Under the pieces are notes generated by a model. That model saw only the letters and a program-made list of their open reading frames with translations, did no database searches and had not been told where the DNA came from. The translations under genes and the position numbers were made by a program. From WHSW01 sp963767285 (lineage in GTDB: Bacteria; Actinomycetota; Thermoleophilia; Solirubrobacterales; 70-9), in NCBI GenBank assembly GCA_963767285.1, contig CAVYDJ010000004.1, positions 124,001 through 188,000 of the forward strand: a DNA stretch of 64,000 bases, in the 5' to 3' direction. Below, piece by piece: positions 24,839-34,970 of the stretch. Numbering within the stretch: position 1 is the stretch's first letter; each line of letters begins with the position of its first letter.

Positions 24839-27800
24839 TTGAACTGGCGTCGGGTGCATGTCTGGGTCGTGGCACGCGACGCGCGCTTGGCGGGCACCGG
24901 CGGCGGTCGCCGCCCGATGCGACCGGTCGCGGTCGCTCTCGGAGCGCTCGCTGTTCTTGCGGCCGCGGCGCCGGTGGCGCTCGGCGCTGAGGGGGACATT
25001 TCAACGGTTGCCGGTACCGGCACCGCCGGATTCGCGGGCGATGGTGGTTCGGCTACGGCGGCGCAGCTCAACGTTCCCTCAGGCGTTGCCGCGACCGCCG
25101 ACGGCGGCTTCCTGATCGCGGACTCGAGTAACCACCGGGTCCGCAAGGTCTCTTCGACCGGGACAATCACCACCGTGGCCGGCACCGGCGTCGCCGGCTC
25201 CAGCGGTGACGCGGGCCCGGCCACGTCCGCCCAGCTGCGGTTTCCGATTGCGGTCGCAGTCACTGCGGACGGCGGGTACCTGATCTCCGAGCAGCTCGGC
25301 AACCGGATCCGCAAGGTCTCTTCGACCGGGACGATCAGCACCGTGGCCGGCACCGGCGTGGCTGGGTTCAGCGGAGACGGTGGTGCTGCCACGTCCGCAG
25401 AGCTCAGCAACCCGATCGGGGTGGCCGCGACCGCCGACGGCGGCTTCTTGATCGCAGACTTCAGCAACAGCCGGATCCGCAAGGTCTCATCGAGCGGAAC
25501 GATCTCGACCGTCGCAGGTACGGGCGGGGGCTGCGCCCCCAGTACCGCTGCCTGTGGCGACGGGGGCGCGGCCACCGCGGCGCAGCTGAGCAGCCCGAGC
25601 GGCGTCGCTGCGACCGCCGACGGCGGCTTTCTGATCGCCGACCTGGGAATCCACCGAGTCCGCAAGGTCGCAGCGGCCGGAACGATCACGACCGTCGCAG
25701 GCACCGGCACAGGCGGCTACAACGGCGACAACCAGCTCGCCACAGCCGCCAATCTCAGCGGTCCGACGGGCGTAGCGACGACCGCCGACGGCGGGTTCCT
25801 GGTCGCCGAGGGCAGTCATCGGGTCCGCAGGGTCTCCGCGGGCGGAACGATCACGACGCTGGCGGGCACCGGCACGGCCTGTTCCCCAACCACCGGTCCC
25901 TGCGGTGACGGTGGCCCGGCGACCGCCGCCCGGCTCAATGGCCCATTCGCCGCCGCCGCCGCCGCCGACGGCGACTTCCTGATCGCCGACACGGGTACCC
26001 ACAGGATCCGCGAGGTCGACGGGGCCCCGGTTCCGCCGGATCTGACGATCGAGAAGGACGATTCGGTCGATCCGGTTGCGCCGGGAGGCAACCTCGTCTA
26101 CACGCTCACCGTCGAAAACGAGGGGGTGACCGCGGCGACGGACGTGACCGTCACCGACACCCTGCCGGGAGGCGTGTCCTTTGTCCAGGCCTCCGGCGGA
26201 GGTATTCACAACTCCGGCGTCGTGAGCTGGAACCTCGGCACGATCCAGCCTTCCGATCAGCTCCAGGTGACGGTCGAAGTGACCGTGCCGGCGAATCGGA
26301 CCACGGTTCTCGTCAACAACGCCGAGACGGCGACGGCCGTGGTTGAAACCGACCTGGGCGACAACCAGACGACCGAGCAGACCGACGTGATGGGATGGAT
26401 CGTCACCAACGATGGCGACGCCGTCGACGGCAGTGGATGCACGGTCGCCCACTGCACGCTTCGCGAGGCCATCGTTCGCTCGAACAGCGTGCCCGGCGAT
26501 GACACGATCACGTTCGGTATCCAGAACGCGGCCGGTCCCTGGACGATCTCGCCACTCTCGCCGCTGCCCTCGCTGACCGACGAGGTGACGATCGACGCCG
26601 GCTGTGTGAGGCCCAAGCCGATCCTCCTCAGCGGCGCCGTCGCGGGTGGCAGCGCGCATGGCCTGGTCGCCGTTGCCGGTCAGACGACCATCCGCGGATT
26701 GGCAATCAACGGATTCGCTCTCGACGGGATCCGCCTCCAGGGGAGCGGTGACCTCGCCGAGGGCGAGAACAGGATCGTCTGCAACTACATCGGCATCGAC
26801 CGGACGGGCGAAACGGCCGTCCCGAATGGCCAGGGCATCGAAATCCTCGATTCTCCGCGCAACGTGGTCGGCGGCAGCGCGGCCGGGGATGGCAACGTGA
26901 TCTCGGCGAACACCGGTCGGGGCATCTTCGTCGGGATCGGCGACGAGGCGCGCGAGAACAGGATCCAGGGCAACCTGATCGGGACCGACGCCGACGGGGT
27001 GACGGACCTCGGGAACGGGGTCGGCGGAATCGGGATCAGCTCACGCGACAACCTCGTCGGCGGCAGCGCCGCGGGGGAGCGCAACCTGATCTCAGGCAAC
27101 GACGGCGTTGGCGTGATGATCGGCGTCAACACCGGCGTGAATGCCCGGACCAACCGGATCGAGGGCAATCGAATCGGGACCGACACGACCGGGGAGGTCG
27201 CGCTCGGCAACGCCAGCGAGGGGATCCTCGTCGCAAACTCGCCCGAGACGTCGATCGGCGGATCGACGAGCGGCGCCGGCAACCTGATCTCCGCGAACGG
27301 CCTGGACGGGGTTCGCATCGACGGCGCAACATCGACCGACACGTCGATCCAGGGCAACCGGATCGGCACCGACGATGATGGGGAAAGCGACCTCGGCAAC
27401 CTGCGCTCCGGAGTGCTGGTCAACGCCCCGGCCACCTCGATCGGAGGCGCCAACGCCCTCCTGCGCAACCTGATCTCCGGAAACGCCCAGCAGGGCATCA
27501 ACGTGCTGAGTCCCGGGCAGGGCGGGGCGATCCAGGGCAACTACATCGGTACCGACGCCAGTGGCGCGGTCGCGCTGGGCAACGACTTCAACGGGATCAG
27601 GGTGGCGGCCGCGAACAACCTGGTCGGCGGGATTGGGTCCAACCGCGCCAACGTGCTTTCCGGCAACGGGACGGATGGGCTGCAAGTCGCTGTCGGGGGT
27701 GACGGGGTCCGGGTCCACTCCAACCTGATCGGCGTCAACGCCGCCGGGACCGCCGCGCTCGGCAACGCCCGCCACGGAGTGTTCGTCGGTGGCTCATTGG

Positions 27801-30661
27801 CCGTCATCGGGGGCGGCGGTGCCGGTGAGGACAACGTGATCTCCGGCAACTCGAGCGCGGGCGTGCTGCTCGACAGCACTGCCGCGACCGCCCAGGTCCA
27901 GGGGAACTGGATCGGTACCAATGCGAACGGCGACATCCTCGGAAACGGCTCCTCGGGCGTGTCGATCCAGGGCGCCCAAGGCGCGCTCGTGGGCGGAGCA
28001 ACCGGCGCGGCCGGCAACGAGATCGCCTTCAACGACGCTGACGGCGTCACGGTCCTCCCCGGCTCCGAAGACGATCGAATCACGGCGAACCAGTTCCGCT
28101 CGAATGACGAGCTCGGGATCGACCTGCACGGAGACGGTGTGACGGCGAACGATCCCGGTGACGCCGACGCGGGCGAGAACCTGCTCCAGAACTTCCCGAT
28201 CGTCGATGCCGCCGTCAGCGACACGGGCGCCGGTCAAACGGTGATCGAGGCCACCTTGGACTCGGCCGCCGGGACCTACCGGCTCGACGCCTACTCGAGC
28301 ACCACGTGCGATCCGTCGGGGAACGGCGAGGGCCAGCACTGGCTCGGGACCGCCAACGTCACCCCCGATGCTCAGGATGAGTTCGTCGCCTCGATCGGCG
28401 AGGCCGCTTCGCTCGGCTCGAGCATCACGGTCACGGCAACCGACGGCGACGGCAACACGTCCGAGCTCTCACCGTGCCGCACGGAAGGGCCTCCCGACCT
28501 GGTGATCAATAAGCGCGAGCTCAACCCGCACGCGATCGGCCGCCTGCCCGGGGAAACGTTCAGCTACGAGATCGAGATCGACAACGCCGGGATCTCGGAA
28601 GCAAGGCGGGTCACGGTCAGCGATGCGCTGCCGTCGAACCTGAACTTCGTGGCCGCAAGCGATGGCGGCAGCTTCGATTCCGGCACTCGCACCGTGACCT
28701 GGATGCTCGGCACGGTCACGGAGAACGCTCCGGCGAAGAAGCTGACTCTGATGGTCCAGCTCGCGCCCGCCTACCGCGGCGACAGTTGGACCAATACCGC
28801 GCAGATCTCGACCTCGACCCCGGAACGCGATCTCGGCGACAACGCGGACTCGGTGACGACGCCGCCGCGCGGTGCAGATCTGACGATCGAGAAGTCCGCC
28901 CCGCCGACGGTGATTGCCGGAGAGGCGGTGACCTACGAGCTCGCGATCTCGAACAGCGGACCGTTGAAGGCGACGAACGCCACCGTCTCGGACGCCCTGC
29001 CGGGCGTCCCGACCTACGACGGCCCGGGCGAGCTCACGGATCCGCGCTTCTGCGTCGGCGCCGGCTGTACGCCTGACAGCCCGTGGAGCGGATCCGTCAA
29101 CCTCGGCGAGATCGTTCGCAACGCCGGCGCGACGATCCGTATTACGGCAGGCGTTCCCGCCAGCGCCGACTGCGACGCCGAGCTCCTTAACGTCGCGGAG
29201 GTCCACTCCGACCAGGAGGATCCGGCCGGGACCGGTAACTCGGACGGGGCGACCAGCGCGATCGATTGCCGTGCCGACCTGTCGATCACCAAGAGCGGTC
29301 CCGCGGTCGTTCAGCGCGGCGTGGCGTTCGAGTACGGGATCACGGTCAGCAACGCGGGTCCCTCCGATGCCCGGGGCGTCACGCTCACCGACACGCTGCC
29401 GCAGAAGGTCACCTCCTCGAGCTGGTCGGGGTCGGCCGACCTTGGCCGGATTCGAGCGGGTCAGACTCAGTCCGTCACGATCGCGGCCACGGGGATCGAG
29501 GAAGCCGGCGATGTGGCCCAACGGTTCGGCGAACCGGTGACCAACACCGCTTCGGTCGGTGCCGCCACGCCGGATCCGGAGGGCGGCAACGACAGCGCTG
29601 CCGGACAGCCGACGAAGATCTGTACCCGGCTGGGGACGGATGGCCCGGACCTCCTCCAGGGGACCGGGGCGCATGAGCTGCTCTGCGGGCTCGCCGGCAA
29701 CGACACCCTGACGGGCGGCGGCGGTAACGACGTCCTCGAAGGCGATGCCGGCGACGACCGCCTGGAGCCCGGAACCGGCAGGAACCACATCGACGGCGGC
29801 GGCGGACGCGACCGCCTGGCATATCCCAATCCCGTTGCGGTAGGTGTCAGCCTGCGCGGCGGAGTGACCCAGGACAGGGACACCGGGAACTTGATTGACG
29901 ACACGATCGCGTTCGAACCAGGGCTGCGCTTGATCGATAGCACGGTGGAGGACGTGGAGGGCTCGGACTCGAGGGACAACCTTGACGGCGACGCCGCTGC
30001 CAACAGGCTGTGGGGGATGGGCTGCTCTGGCTGCGGGGCAGGAAGCTACGTCGGAGACGTCCCCCAGAGCGGCGACATCCTGACGGGGGCCGGCGAGAAC
30101 GACCTGCTGCAGGGAAGCGTCGGGCACGACGGCCTCCGCGGGGGCCCTGGCAACGACATCCTGAAGGGCGGGGCGGGCAACGACCTCCTCGGCGGCGCCG
30201 AGGACCCCGCGCAACCCCTGGGCAGCGACAACGACACCCTTGAGGGCGGTCCAGGCAATGACGTCGCGTTCTATCTCTCATCACCGAACCGCATTCGAGC
30301 AAGCCTTGTGGTCGGGCCGGACTACGGGGCCACCGGAGAGGGACGCGACGAATTCAGCGATATCGAGAACCTTCGCGGCTCGGCCCGCGGCGACATTCTG
30401 TTGGGCGACGGGGATTCCAACCTGATCGAGGGCGGCGGCGGCGACGACACGATCAGGGGCAACGGCGGCGCAGACGACCTGCGAGGGGGAGGGGAGGGCG
30501 ACTCTCTCTACGGCGACGCCGGCATCGACAGCCTCAACGGTGGCGACGACAACGACCGGCTCGAAGGCGGCTTGGGATCTCCCGACGTCCACAACGGGGG
30601 ACCGGGCAAGGACAAGTGCGTAAGCACGAAAGGCGAACCGAGGAACGCGTGTGAGTCGTAG
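24839..30661 (+). CDS. Giant secreted protein: NHL propeller, DUF11 domains, beta-helix, RTX repeats
   Basis: The product is about 1,940 residues. TTG at 24839 has a strong GGAAGGA; ATG at 24917 would start right at the signal peptide. Domain order: six NHL-type repeats (ISTVAGTGTAGFAGDGG, then TADGGFLIADSSNHRVRKV), about 60-400; a DUF11 domain (DLTIEKDDSVDPVAPGG); a CSLREA-like start (GCTVAHCTLREAIV); some ten beta-helix rungs of the type GNLIGTDADG (about 600-1150); three more DUF11 domains; and Ca-binding RTX nonapeptides (GGGGNDVLEGDAGDD and similar) to the end. It should be a long extracellular fibre or matrix protein that folds with calcium. No catalytic domain is seen. Confidence 0.8.
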   Translation: MNWRRVHVWVVARDARLAGTGGGRRPMRPVAVALGALAVLAAAAPVALGAEGDISTVAGTGTAGFAGDGGSATAAQLNVPSGVAATADGGFLIADSSNHRVRKVSSTGTITTVAGTGVAGSSGDAGPATSAQLRFPIAVAVTADGGYLISEQLGNRIRKVSSTGTISTVAGTGVAGFSGDGGAATSAELSNPIGVAATADGGFLIADFSNSRIRKVSSSGTISTVAGTGGGCAPSTAACGDGGAATAAQLSSPSGVAATADGGFLIADLGIHRVRKVAAAGTITTVAGTGTGGYNGDNQLATAANLSGPTGVATTADGGFLVAEGSHRVRRVSAGGTITTLAGTGTACSPTTGPCGDGGPATAARLNGPFAAAAAADGDFLIADTGTHRIREVDGAPVPPDLTIEKDDSVDPVAPGGNLVYTLTVENEGVTAATDVTVTDTLPGGVSFVQASGGGIHNSGVVSWNLGTIQPSDQLQVTVEVTVPANRTTVLVNNAETATAVVETDLGDNQTTEQTDVMGWIVTNDGDAVDGSGCTVAHCTLREAIVRSNSVPGDDTITFGIQNAAGPWTISPLSPLPSLTDEVTIDAGCVRPKPILLSGAVAGGSAHGLVAVAGQTTIRGLAINGFALDGIRLQGSGDLAEGENRIVCNYIGIDRTGETAVPNGQGIEILDSPRNVVGGSAAGDGNVISANTGRGIFVGIGDEARENRIQGNLIGTDADGVTDLGNGVGGIGISSRDNLVGGSAAGERNLISGNDGVGVMIGVNTGVNARTNRIEGNRIGTDTTGEVALGNASEGILVANSPETSIGGSTSGAGNLISANGLDGVRIDGATSTDTSIQGNRIGTDDDGESDLGNLRSGVLVNAPATSIGGANALLRNLISGNAQQGINVLSPGQGGAIQGNYIGTDASGAVALGNDFNGIRVAAANNLVGGIGSNRANVLSGNGTDGLQVAVGGDGVRVHSNLIGVNAAGTAALGNARHGVFVGGSLAVIGGGGAGEDNVISGNSSAGVLLDSTAATAQVQGNWIGTNANGDILGNGSSGVSIQGAQGALVGGATGAAGNEIAFNDADGVTVLPGSEDDRITANQFRSNDELGIDLHGDGVTANDPGDADAGENLLQNFPIVDAAVSDTGAGQTVIEATLDSAAGTYRLDAYSSTTCDPSGNGEGQHWLGTANVTPDAQDEFVASIGEAASLGSSITVTATDGDGNTSELSPCRTEGPPDLVINKRELNPHAIGRLPGETFSYEIEIDNAGISEARRVTVSDALPSNLNFVAASDGGSFDSGTRTVTWMLGTVTENAPAKKLTLMVQLAPAYRGDSWTNTAQISTSTPERDLGDNADSVTTPPRGADLTIEKSAPPTVIAGEAVTYELAISNSGPLKATNATVSDALPGVPTYDGPGELTDPRFCVGAGCTPDSPWSGSVNLGEIVRNAGATIRITAGVPASADCDAELLNVAEVHSDQEDPAGTGNSDGATSAIDCRADLSITKSGPAVVQRGVAFEYGITVSNAGPSDARGVTLTDTLPQKVTSSSWSGSADLGRIRAGQTQSVTIAATGIEEAGDVAQRFGEPVTNTASVGAATPDPEGGNDSAAGQPTKICTRLGTDGPDLLQGTGAHELLCGLAGNDTLTGGGGNDVLEGDAGDDRLEPGTGRNHIDGGGGRDRLAYPNPVAVGVSLRGGVTQDRDTGNLIDDTIAFEPGLRLIDSTVEDVEGSDSRDNLDGDAAANRLWGMGCSGCGAGSYVGDVPQSGDILTGAGENDLLQGSVGHDGLRGGPGNDILKGGAGNDLLGGAEDPAQPLGSDNDTLEGGPGNDVAFYLSSPNRIRASLVVGPDYGATGEGRDEFSDIENLRGSARGDILLGDGDSNLIEGGGGDDTIRGNGGADDLRGGGEGDSLYGDAGIDSLNGGDDNDRLEGGLGSPDVHNGGPGKDKCVSTKGEPRNACES
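25000..25990 (+). repeat. Tandem repeats of about 165 bp encoding NHL blades
   Basis: Six units share near-identical stretches such as GCGACCGCCGACGGCGG and ACCGTGGCCGGCACCGGC, with two units lengthened by a Cys-containing insertion (GGGCAPSTAACGDGG, ACSPTTGPCGDGG). High nucleotide identity suggests recent expansion or gene conversion. Confidence 0.65.
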
Positions 30662-30745
30662 CCTCCGGGCCGTCCGGAGTTCGCCACGGTACCCTGCGTA
30701 TGAGATCGTCATCGCGAAAGCGTGACTGTTACATGGAGGGGCGAG

Positions 30746-33742
30746 ATGTTCGAACGGGCGTGCGGGACTGAGCCTCGATCGTCTCAGGTCCGTGCTCCCC
30801 GGCCGCGCCGCCGCCGCATGGCCGTCGCGTCGGCGAGTTTTTTCCTGATCGGCGCCGGGGCGAGCGGTCTGGCCGTGGGTGGCGAGCGTGGCACGGACCA
30901 GAGCCGCGCAGCGCAGGGAGATTTCGCCTCGGGCGCACTGCGCACGACGCCAGACACGACCCGGGGCACCGAGGTCGACCAGGCGGCGCGTCCGTCGCTG
31001 TCCACGCTCTCGGATAAGGACGAAGCGAGCGACCCCGCCCAGGGCCCGAGCCCGAACATCGTCGGTGGCACGGTGGCTCCTGTCGGCGCCTATCCCTTCT
31101 TCACCTCGATCAAGCGCGCGAGCGACAACTTCGCCTTCTGCGGCGGAACGCTCGTCTCGTCCGTCTGGGTGCTCACGGCTGCGAACTGCGTCGACGCGGG
31201 TACGACGGCGGCGAGCCTGAAGCTCGTGATCGGCGCCAGCCAGCTCGGCAACGAGGCGCCGGGCGACATCCGGTCGGTCACGGCGATCCACCTCCACCCG
31301 AGTTGGAACCCTACGACCTTCGACAACGACGTCGCGTTGCTTCGTCTCAACACCGCCTCGACCAAGGCGTGGGCACGGATGGCGGAGCCCGTCGACCCGG
31401 TCAGCGCGGGCAATACGGTGCGGGCGATCGGCCACGGGCACACGACCCAGGGTGGAGTCGCGTCCAACGACCTGAGGCAGGTGGACCTGCCGATCCAGTC
31501 CGACGCCACGATGTCGGGCGCGGGGGTGTACGGCACCAGCTTCCACGGCGCCGTGATGATCGGCGCCGGGCCGCTGGCGGGCGGCATGGACACCTGTCAG
31601 GGCGACGACGGTGGACCGCTGTTCATTGCGGGTGGACAGGCCCGGCTCGTCGGCGACACGAGCTGGGGCTCCGGCTGCGCCCAGCCGAACAAGCCCCACA
31701 TCTACGGCGAGGTGTACCAGGGCGCGCTGCGAACCTTCGTCAACGGCCTCGTCGGGCGTCCTTCGAACGACAACTTCGCCGGCGTGGGGATCAGCGGTGC
31801 CGACGGAACGGTGTTCGGCAACAACACGGATGCGACCGGGCAGACGGGCGAACCGTCCATCGGGGGCAGCTCCGCTGACACCAGCGTCTGGTACTCGTGG
31901 ACGGCGCCCGAGAACGGCCCGACCACGTTCAACGTTCGCGATGCGGCGTTCGACACCACGCTCCACGTGTTCACGGGCAGCAGCCTCGGCACGCTGGCCT
32001 CCGTCGCGTCCAACGACGACTTCAACGGTGTTCTCCAGTCGAAAGTGACGTTCAACGCGGTGGCGGGAACGGTCTATCGGATCGCGGTTGATGGGTTCAG
32101 CGCTGCGCATGGCACGTTCTCGCTCCAGTACGCGCAGAACTCGCCGGTCAACGACAACTTTGCGTCTCCCACCGTAATCACGGGCGCGACCGGCAAGAAC
32201 TTCGCGAGCAGCGCGCGGTCGACCGGCGAGCCCGGCGAGCCGCACCACGGATCGGTCCCGGACAGATCGGTCTGGTACTCGTGGACGGCGCCGGCAACCG
32301 GGACAGCGGTCTTCAACACCCGCGAGTCGAACTTCGACACCGTGCTTGCTGCCTATACCGGTACCGCCATCGCTGGGCTGACACGGCTTGCGTCAAACGA
32401 TCAGACCAACGGATCGAATCAGTCGAAGATCACCTTCCCCGTGACGTCGGGGACCGTGTACCGCATAGCCGTAGACGGCTTCGGCGCCACGACCGGCAGC
32501 GTTGGACTGCAGTGGTCGACCGACCCGCCGGCGAACGACGACTTCGCCGCGCCCGAGATATTGGACTGCGCGGGGATCACATCGGCGACCAATGTGCGCG
32601 CCACCGGCGAGCCCGCTGAGCTCGACTTCCACGGCGGCGCGGCCGCCGACAACTCGGTGTGGTTCAGCTGGACGCCTACCGAAAGCGGTCCGGCGACGCT
32701 CCAACTGTCAGAGGTCCGTGGCGTTGCACCCGGAATCGGGGTCTACACCGGGACCAGCCTCGGGGCGCTGACATCGGTCGGCGCCGGAGGGGACTCGGTC
32801 GCGCTGAACGTGGTCGCGGGTACGACGTACCGGATCGCGGTCGACGGTAATGGCGGCTCGACAGGGACGTTCGATCTCGAGTGGGCGCCCGCGCCCGACT
32901 GCAGCCTGATCGTGACCAAGGCCGGAGCGGGCTCGGGCACCGTCACCGCCAGCGGGATCGACTGCGGACCCGACTGCTCGCAGGCCTACCCGGACGGCAC
33001 CGCTGTGGTGCTCGAGGCCACCCCTGATCCGGGCTCGATCTTCGGCGGCTGGAGCGGTTGCGACACGATCTCCGTGAGCACTTGCGTGGTCGCGATGGGC
33101 TCGGCGGCCAACCGAGCGGTCATCGCGACCTTCAACCAGAGCCGCACGCTCAGCGTCGGGGTCGGCGGCAACGGCGGAACCGGGACCGTCAGCGGACCGG
33201 GGATCTTCTGCGGGGGCGACTGCTCGGAGGCCTACGCGACCGGCACACCGGTAACCCTGAGTGCCGCGCCGATCGACGGCTCGACCCTGACGGGCTGGGA
33301 CGGCTGCGAGGCGATCACGGCCGGTGGCAGCGAGTGCGTGATCACGATGGACGCAGACCGCACGGTCCTCGCCCTGTTCGATCCGCCGGTCGACTCGGGA
33401 CCTGGTCCGGGCGCGGACCCCGACCCCACCGACCCGACCGACCCGACCGGCCCCACCGACCCCACCGGCCCCGCCGGCCCCGCCGGGCCCCCGCAAACCC
33501 AGATCACCGGCCTGAAGCTGAAGAAGAAGAAGGGCAAGGCGAAGGTGAGGTTCGCGGGCTCCGGCGGTCAGGGCACGCTCAGCTTCGCCTGCCGTCTCGA
33601 CCGCGGCAAGTTCAAGGCCTGCACCTCGCCGAGGAAGTTCAAGCCCGGCCCCGGCAAGCACAAGGTCAGGGTCGTCGCGATCGACGAGACCGGCGCTCAG
33701 GACCCGACGCCGGCGAAGGCGAGCTTCAAGCTTCCGAAGTAG
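30746..33742 (+). CDS. Secreted trypsin-fold pseudoprotease with repeat domains and Cys-containing C-terminal module
   Basis: The product is 998 residues from ATG at 30746 with GGAGGGG upstream. After a basic signal region and low-complexity propeptide comes a chymotrypsin-fold domain (about 105-330) starting NIVGGTVAPVGAYPF. The His motif reads LTAANCV (Asn147 for His). Asp195 is kept in NDVALLRL. The Ser motif reads CQGDDGGPL (Asp288 for Ser). Two of the three catalytic residues are thus lost, while the S1-pocket Asp (MDTCQGD) and paired Cys remain. Three NDNFA repeats, two InlB-B-like repeats, a DPTDPTGP linker and the Cys module (FACRLD...ACTSP...DPTPA) follow. It is most likely a binding protein. 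Confidence 0.85.
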   Translation: MFERACGTEPRSSQVRAPRPRRRRMAVASASFFLIGAGASGLAVGGERGTDQSRAAQGDFASGALRTTPDTTRGTEVDQAARPSLSTLSDKDEASDPAQGPSPNIVGGTVAPVGAYPFFTSIKRASDNFAFCGGTLVSSVWVLTAANCVDAGTTAASLKLVIGASQLGNEAPGDIRSVTAIHLHPSWNPTTFDNDVALLRLNTASTKAWARMAEPVDPVSAGNTVRAIGHGHTTQGGVASNDLRQVDLPIQSDATMSGAGVYGTSFHGAVMIGAGPLAGGMDTCQGDDGGPLFIAGGQARLVGDTSWGSGCAQPNKPHIYGEVYQGALRTFVNGLVGRPSNDNFAGVGISGADGTVFGNNTDATGQTGEPSIGGSSADTSVWYSWTAPENGPTTFNVRDAAFDTTLHVFTGSSLGTLASVASNDDFNGVLQSKVTFNAVAGTVYRIAVDGFSAAHGTFSLQYAQNSPVNDNFASPTVITGATGKNFASSARSTGEPGEPHHGSVPDRSVWYSWTAPATGTAVFNTRESNFDTVLAAYTGTAIAGLTRLASNDQTNGSNQSKITFPVTSGTVYRIAVDGFGATTGSVGLQWSTDPPANDDFAAPEILDCAGITSATNVRATGEPAELDFHGGAAADNSVWFSWTPTESGPATLQLSEVRGVAPGIGVYTGTSLGALTSVGAGGDSVALNVVAGTTYRIAVDGNGGSTGTFDLEWAPAPDCSLIVTKAGAGSGTVTASGIDCGPDCSQAYPDGTAVVLEATPDPGSIFGGWSGCDTISVSTCVVAMGSAANRAVIATFNQSRTLSVGVGGNGGTGTVSGPGIFCGGDCSEAYATGTPVTLSAAPIDGSTLTGWDGCEAITAGGSECVITMDADRTVLALFDPPVDSGPGPGADPDPTDPTDPTGPTDPTGPAGPAGPPQTQITGLKLKKKKGKAKVRFAGSGGQGTLSFACRLDRGKFKACTSPRKFKPGPGKHKVRVVAIDETGAQDPTPAKASFKLPK

Positions 33743-33758
33743 CCAGACGCGGGTGCCG

Positions 33759-34823
33759 CTAACCCGCCGGGTTTGACCTCGCAAGCTCGGCGCACGGCAT
33801 CGACGTTGCGCGCTTGGTGTAGCGGCGGAAGAACGACCACGAGCCATTGGCGCCGCTGGGGGCCTTGGGGTCGGTGAAGCCCGCGTATTTGGGGTCGGTC
33901 GTTCCGCCCGGCCACGCGTGGGGCATCCCGTGGATGATCCAGCGCTCGGCGACCAGGCATCCATCGGGATCGCGATAGCGGCTGACCGTGTAGCCGTGGC
34001 CGCCGGGCACCTGCTTCTCGCGGACCGTCGCGGGGGTGAGCGCCAGCGGTCCGACCTGGCTGCCGCTCAGGACGAGGTTGTTGGTGCGCAGGCCCTGTTC
34101 CAGGGCCTTGTTCGCGCATGCCTCGGGGAAGGCCAGGTCGGCGTCGGAGCCGATCACGAAGGTCGGGACGACGCGGGCGCGCGGTCCCATCTGGTTGAAC
34201 GCAAGCTGCGCGCTGAGCTCGACCGGGATGCCGACGCCGGTGGTGAAGCAGGGCCCATCGGCGTATCCGGCCGACTCGACATTCCCCACCGCAGCGAACA
34301 GGTCGGAATAGGCCGCGGCTTCTACCGCCGCCATCAGGCCCCCGGCCGACGTGCCGACGACGTAGGTGCGCTGCGGATCGATCGCGCGCTCGGCCATGGC
34401 CACGCGGGTCATGTCGGCGATCGCGGCCGCGTCGCTGTTGCCCCGGAAGTAGGCCGGCGGGTAGGGGAACTTCCAGCACTGATTGGCCGGTCCGGGCTGC
34501 GTGCGGCCGAGCACGTCGACGTCGACGTAGAGGACCACGAAGCGCCGGCGCTCGGCGACCTGGTTGAAAAGCGTGGACCGCATGTGCTGCTCGGCCGTCG
34601 TCTGACACCCGTGGATCGCGACCACCAGGGGGGCCGGGCGGGCCGGCCGATACGACGCCGGCGTGTAGAGCAGGTACTCGTAGTCCGTGCCGTGGGAGCT
34701 GACGGTCCCGGCGTCGGTCCGACCGGGATCAGGCGGGTCGGGAGCCGCAGTCGCGGTCCCGGGAAGGAGGGCGATCAGGGCTACAGCGATCCCGACCGCA
34801 GACGAAAGAACTCGCACCCGCAT
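33759..34823 (-). CDS. Secreted PHB-depolymerase/feruloyl-esterase-like hydrolase
   Basis: The product is 354 residues with a signal peptide (about 1-27). It has the alpha/beta-hydrolase pattern of the LpqC/PHB-depolymerase esterase group: oxyanion segment VVAIHGCQTTAEQH, nucleophile in VVGTSAGGLMA, a probable acid in VIGSDADLAFP, and His in HGMPHAWPGG close to the C-terminus. Cys residues (GCQTT, NQCWKF, GPCF, EACANK, DGCLV, MPCAEL) suggest disulfides outside the cell. The substrate may be a polyester or an esterified polysaccharide. The gene is convergent with its left neighbour and divergent from the DUF4091 gene. Confidence 0.82.
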   Translation of the reverse strand: MRVRVLSSAVGIAVALIALLPGTATAAPDPPDPGRTDAGTVSSHGTDYEYLLYTPASYRPARPAPLVVAIHGCQTTAEQHMRSTLFNQVAERRRFVVLYVDVDVLGRTQPGPANQCWKFPYPPAYFRGNSDAAAIADMTRVAMAERAIDPQRTYVVGTSAGGLMAAVEAAAYSDLFAAVGNVESAGYADGPCFTTGVGIPVELSAQLAFNQMGPRARVVPTFVIGSDADLAFPEACANKALEQGLRTNNLVLSGSQVGPLALTPATVREKQVPGGHGYTVSRYRDPDGCLVAERWIIHGMPHAWPGGTTDPKYAGFTDPKAPSGANGSWSFFRRYTKRATSMPCAELARSNPAG

Positions 34824-34970
34824 CCCTGGTCCCCAATCCCACGTAATCCGTTTGCTCCGACCGCGGGCGCCACCCTAATCGGCCGCGCCACCTCGCGCGC
34901 CGGTTCCTCGCCGACTCGGGAGTAGCCTCCGGGTGTCGGGGAGAGGCCGGGCGGCCCCATCAAGGACCAC

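Noticed and set aside
24151..26659. Long minus-strand frames opposite the NHL/DUF11 gene
   Set aside because: Composition mirrors the Thr/Ala/Gly repeats of the true plus-strand gene; no start signals.
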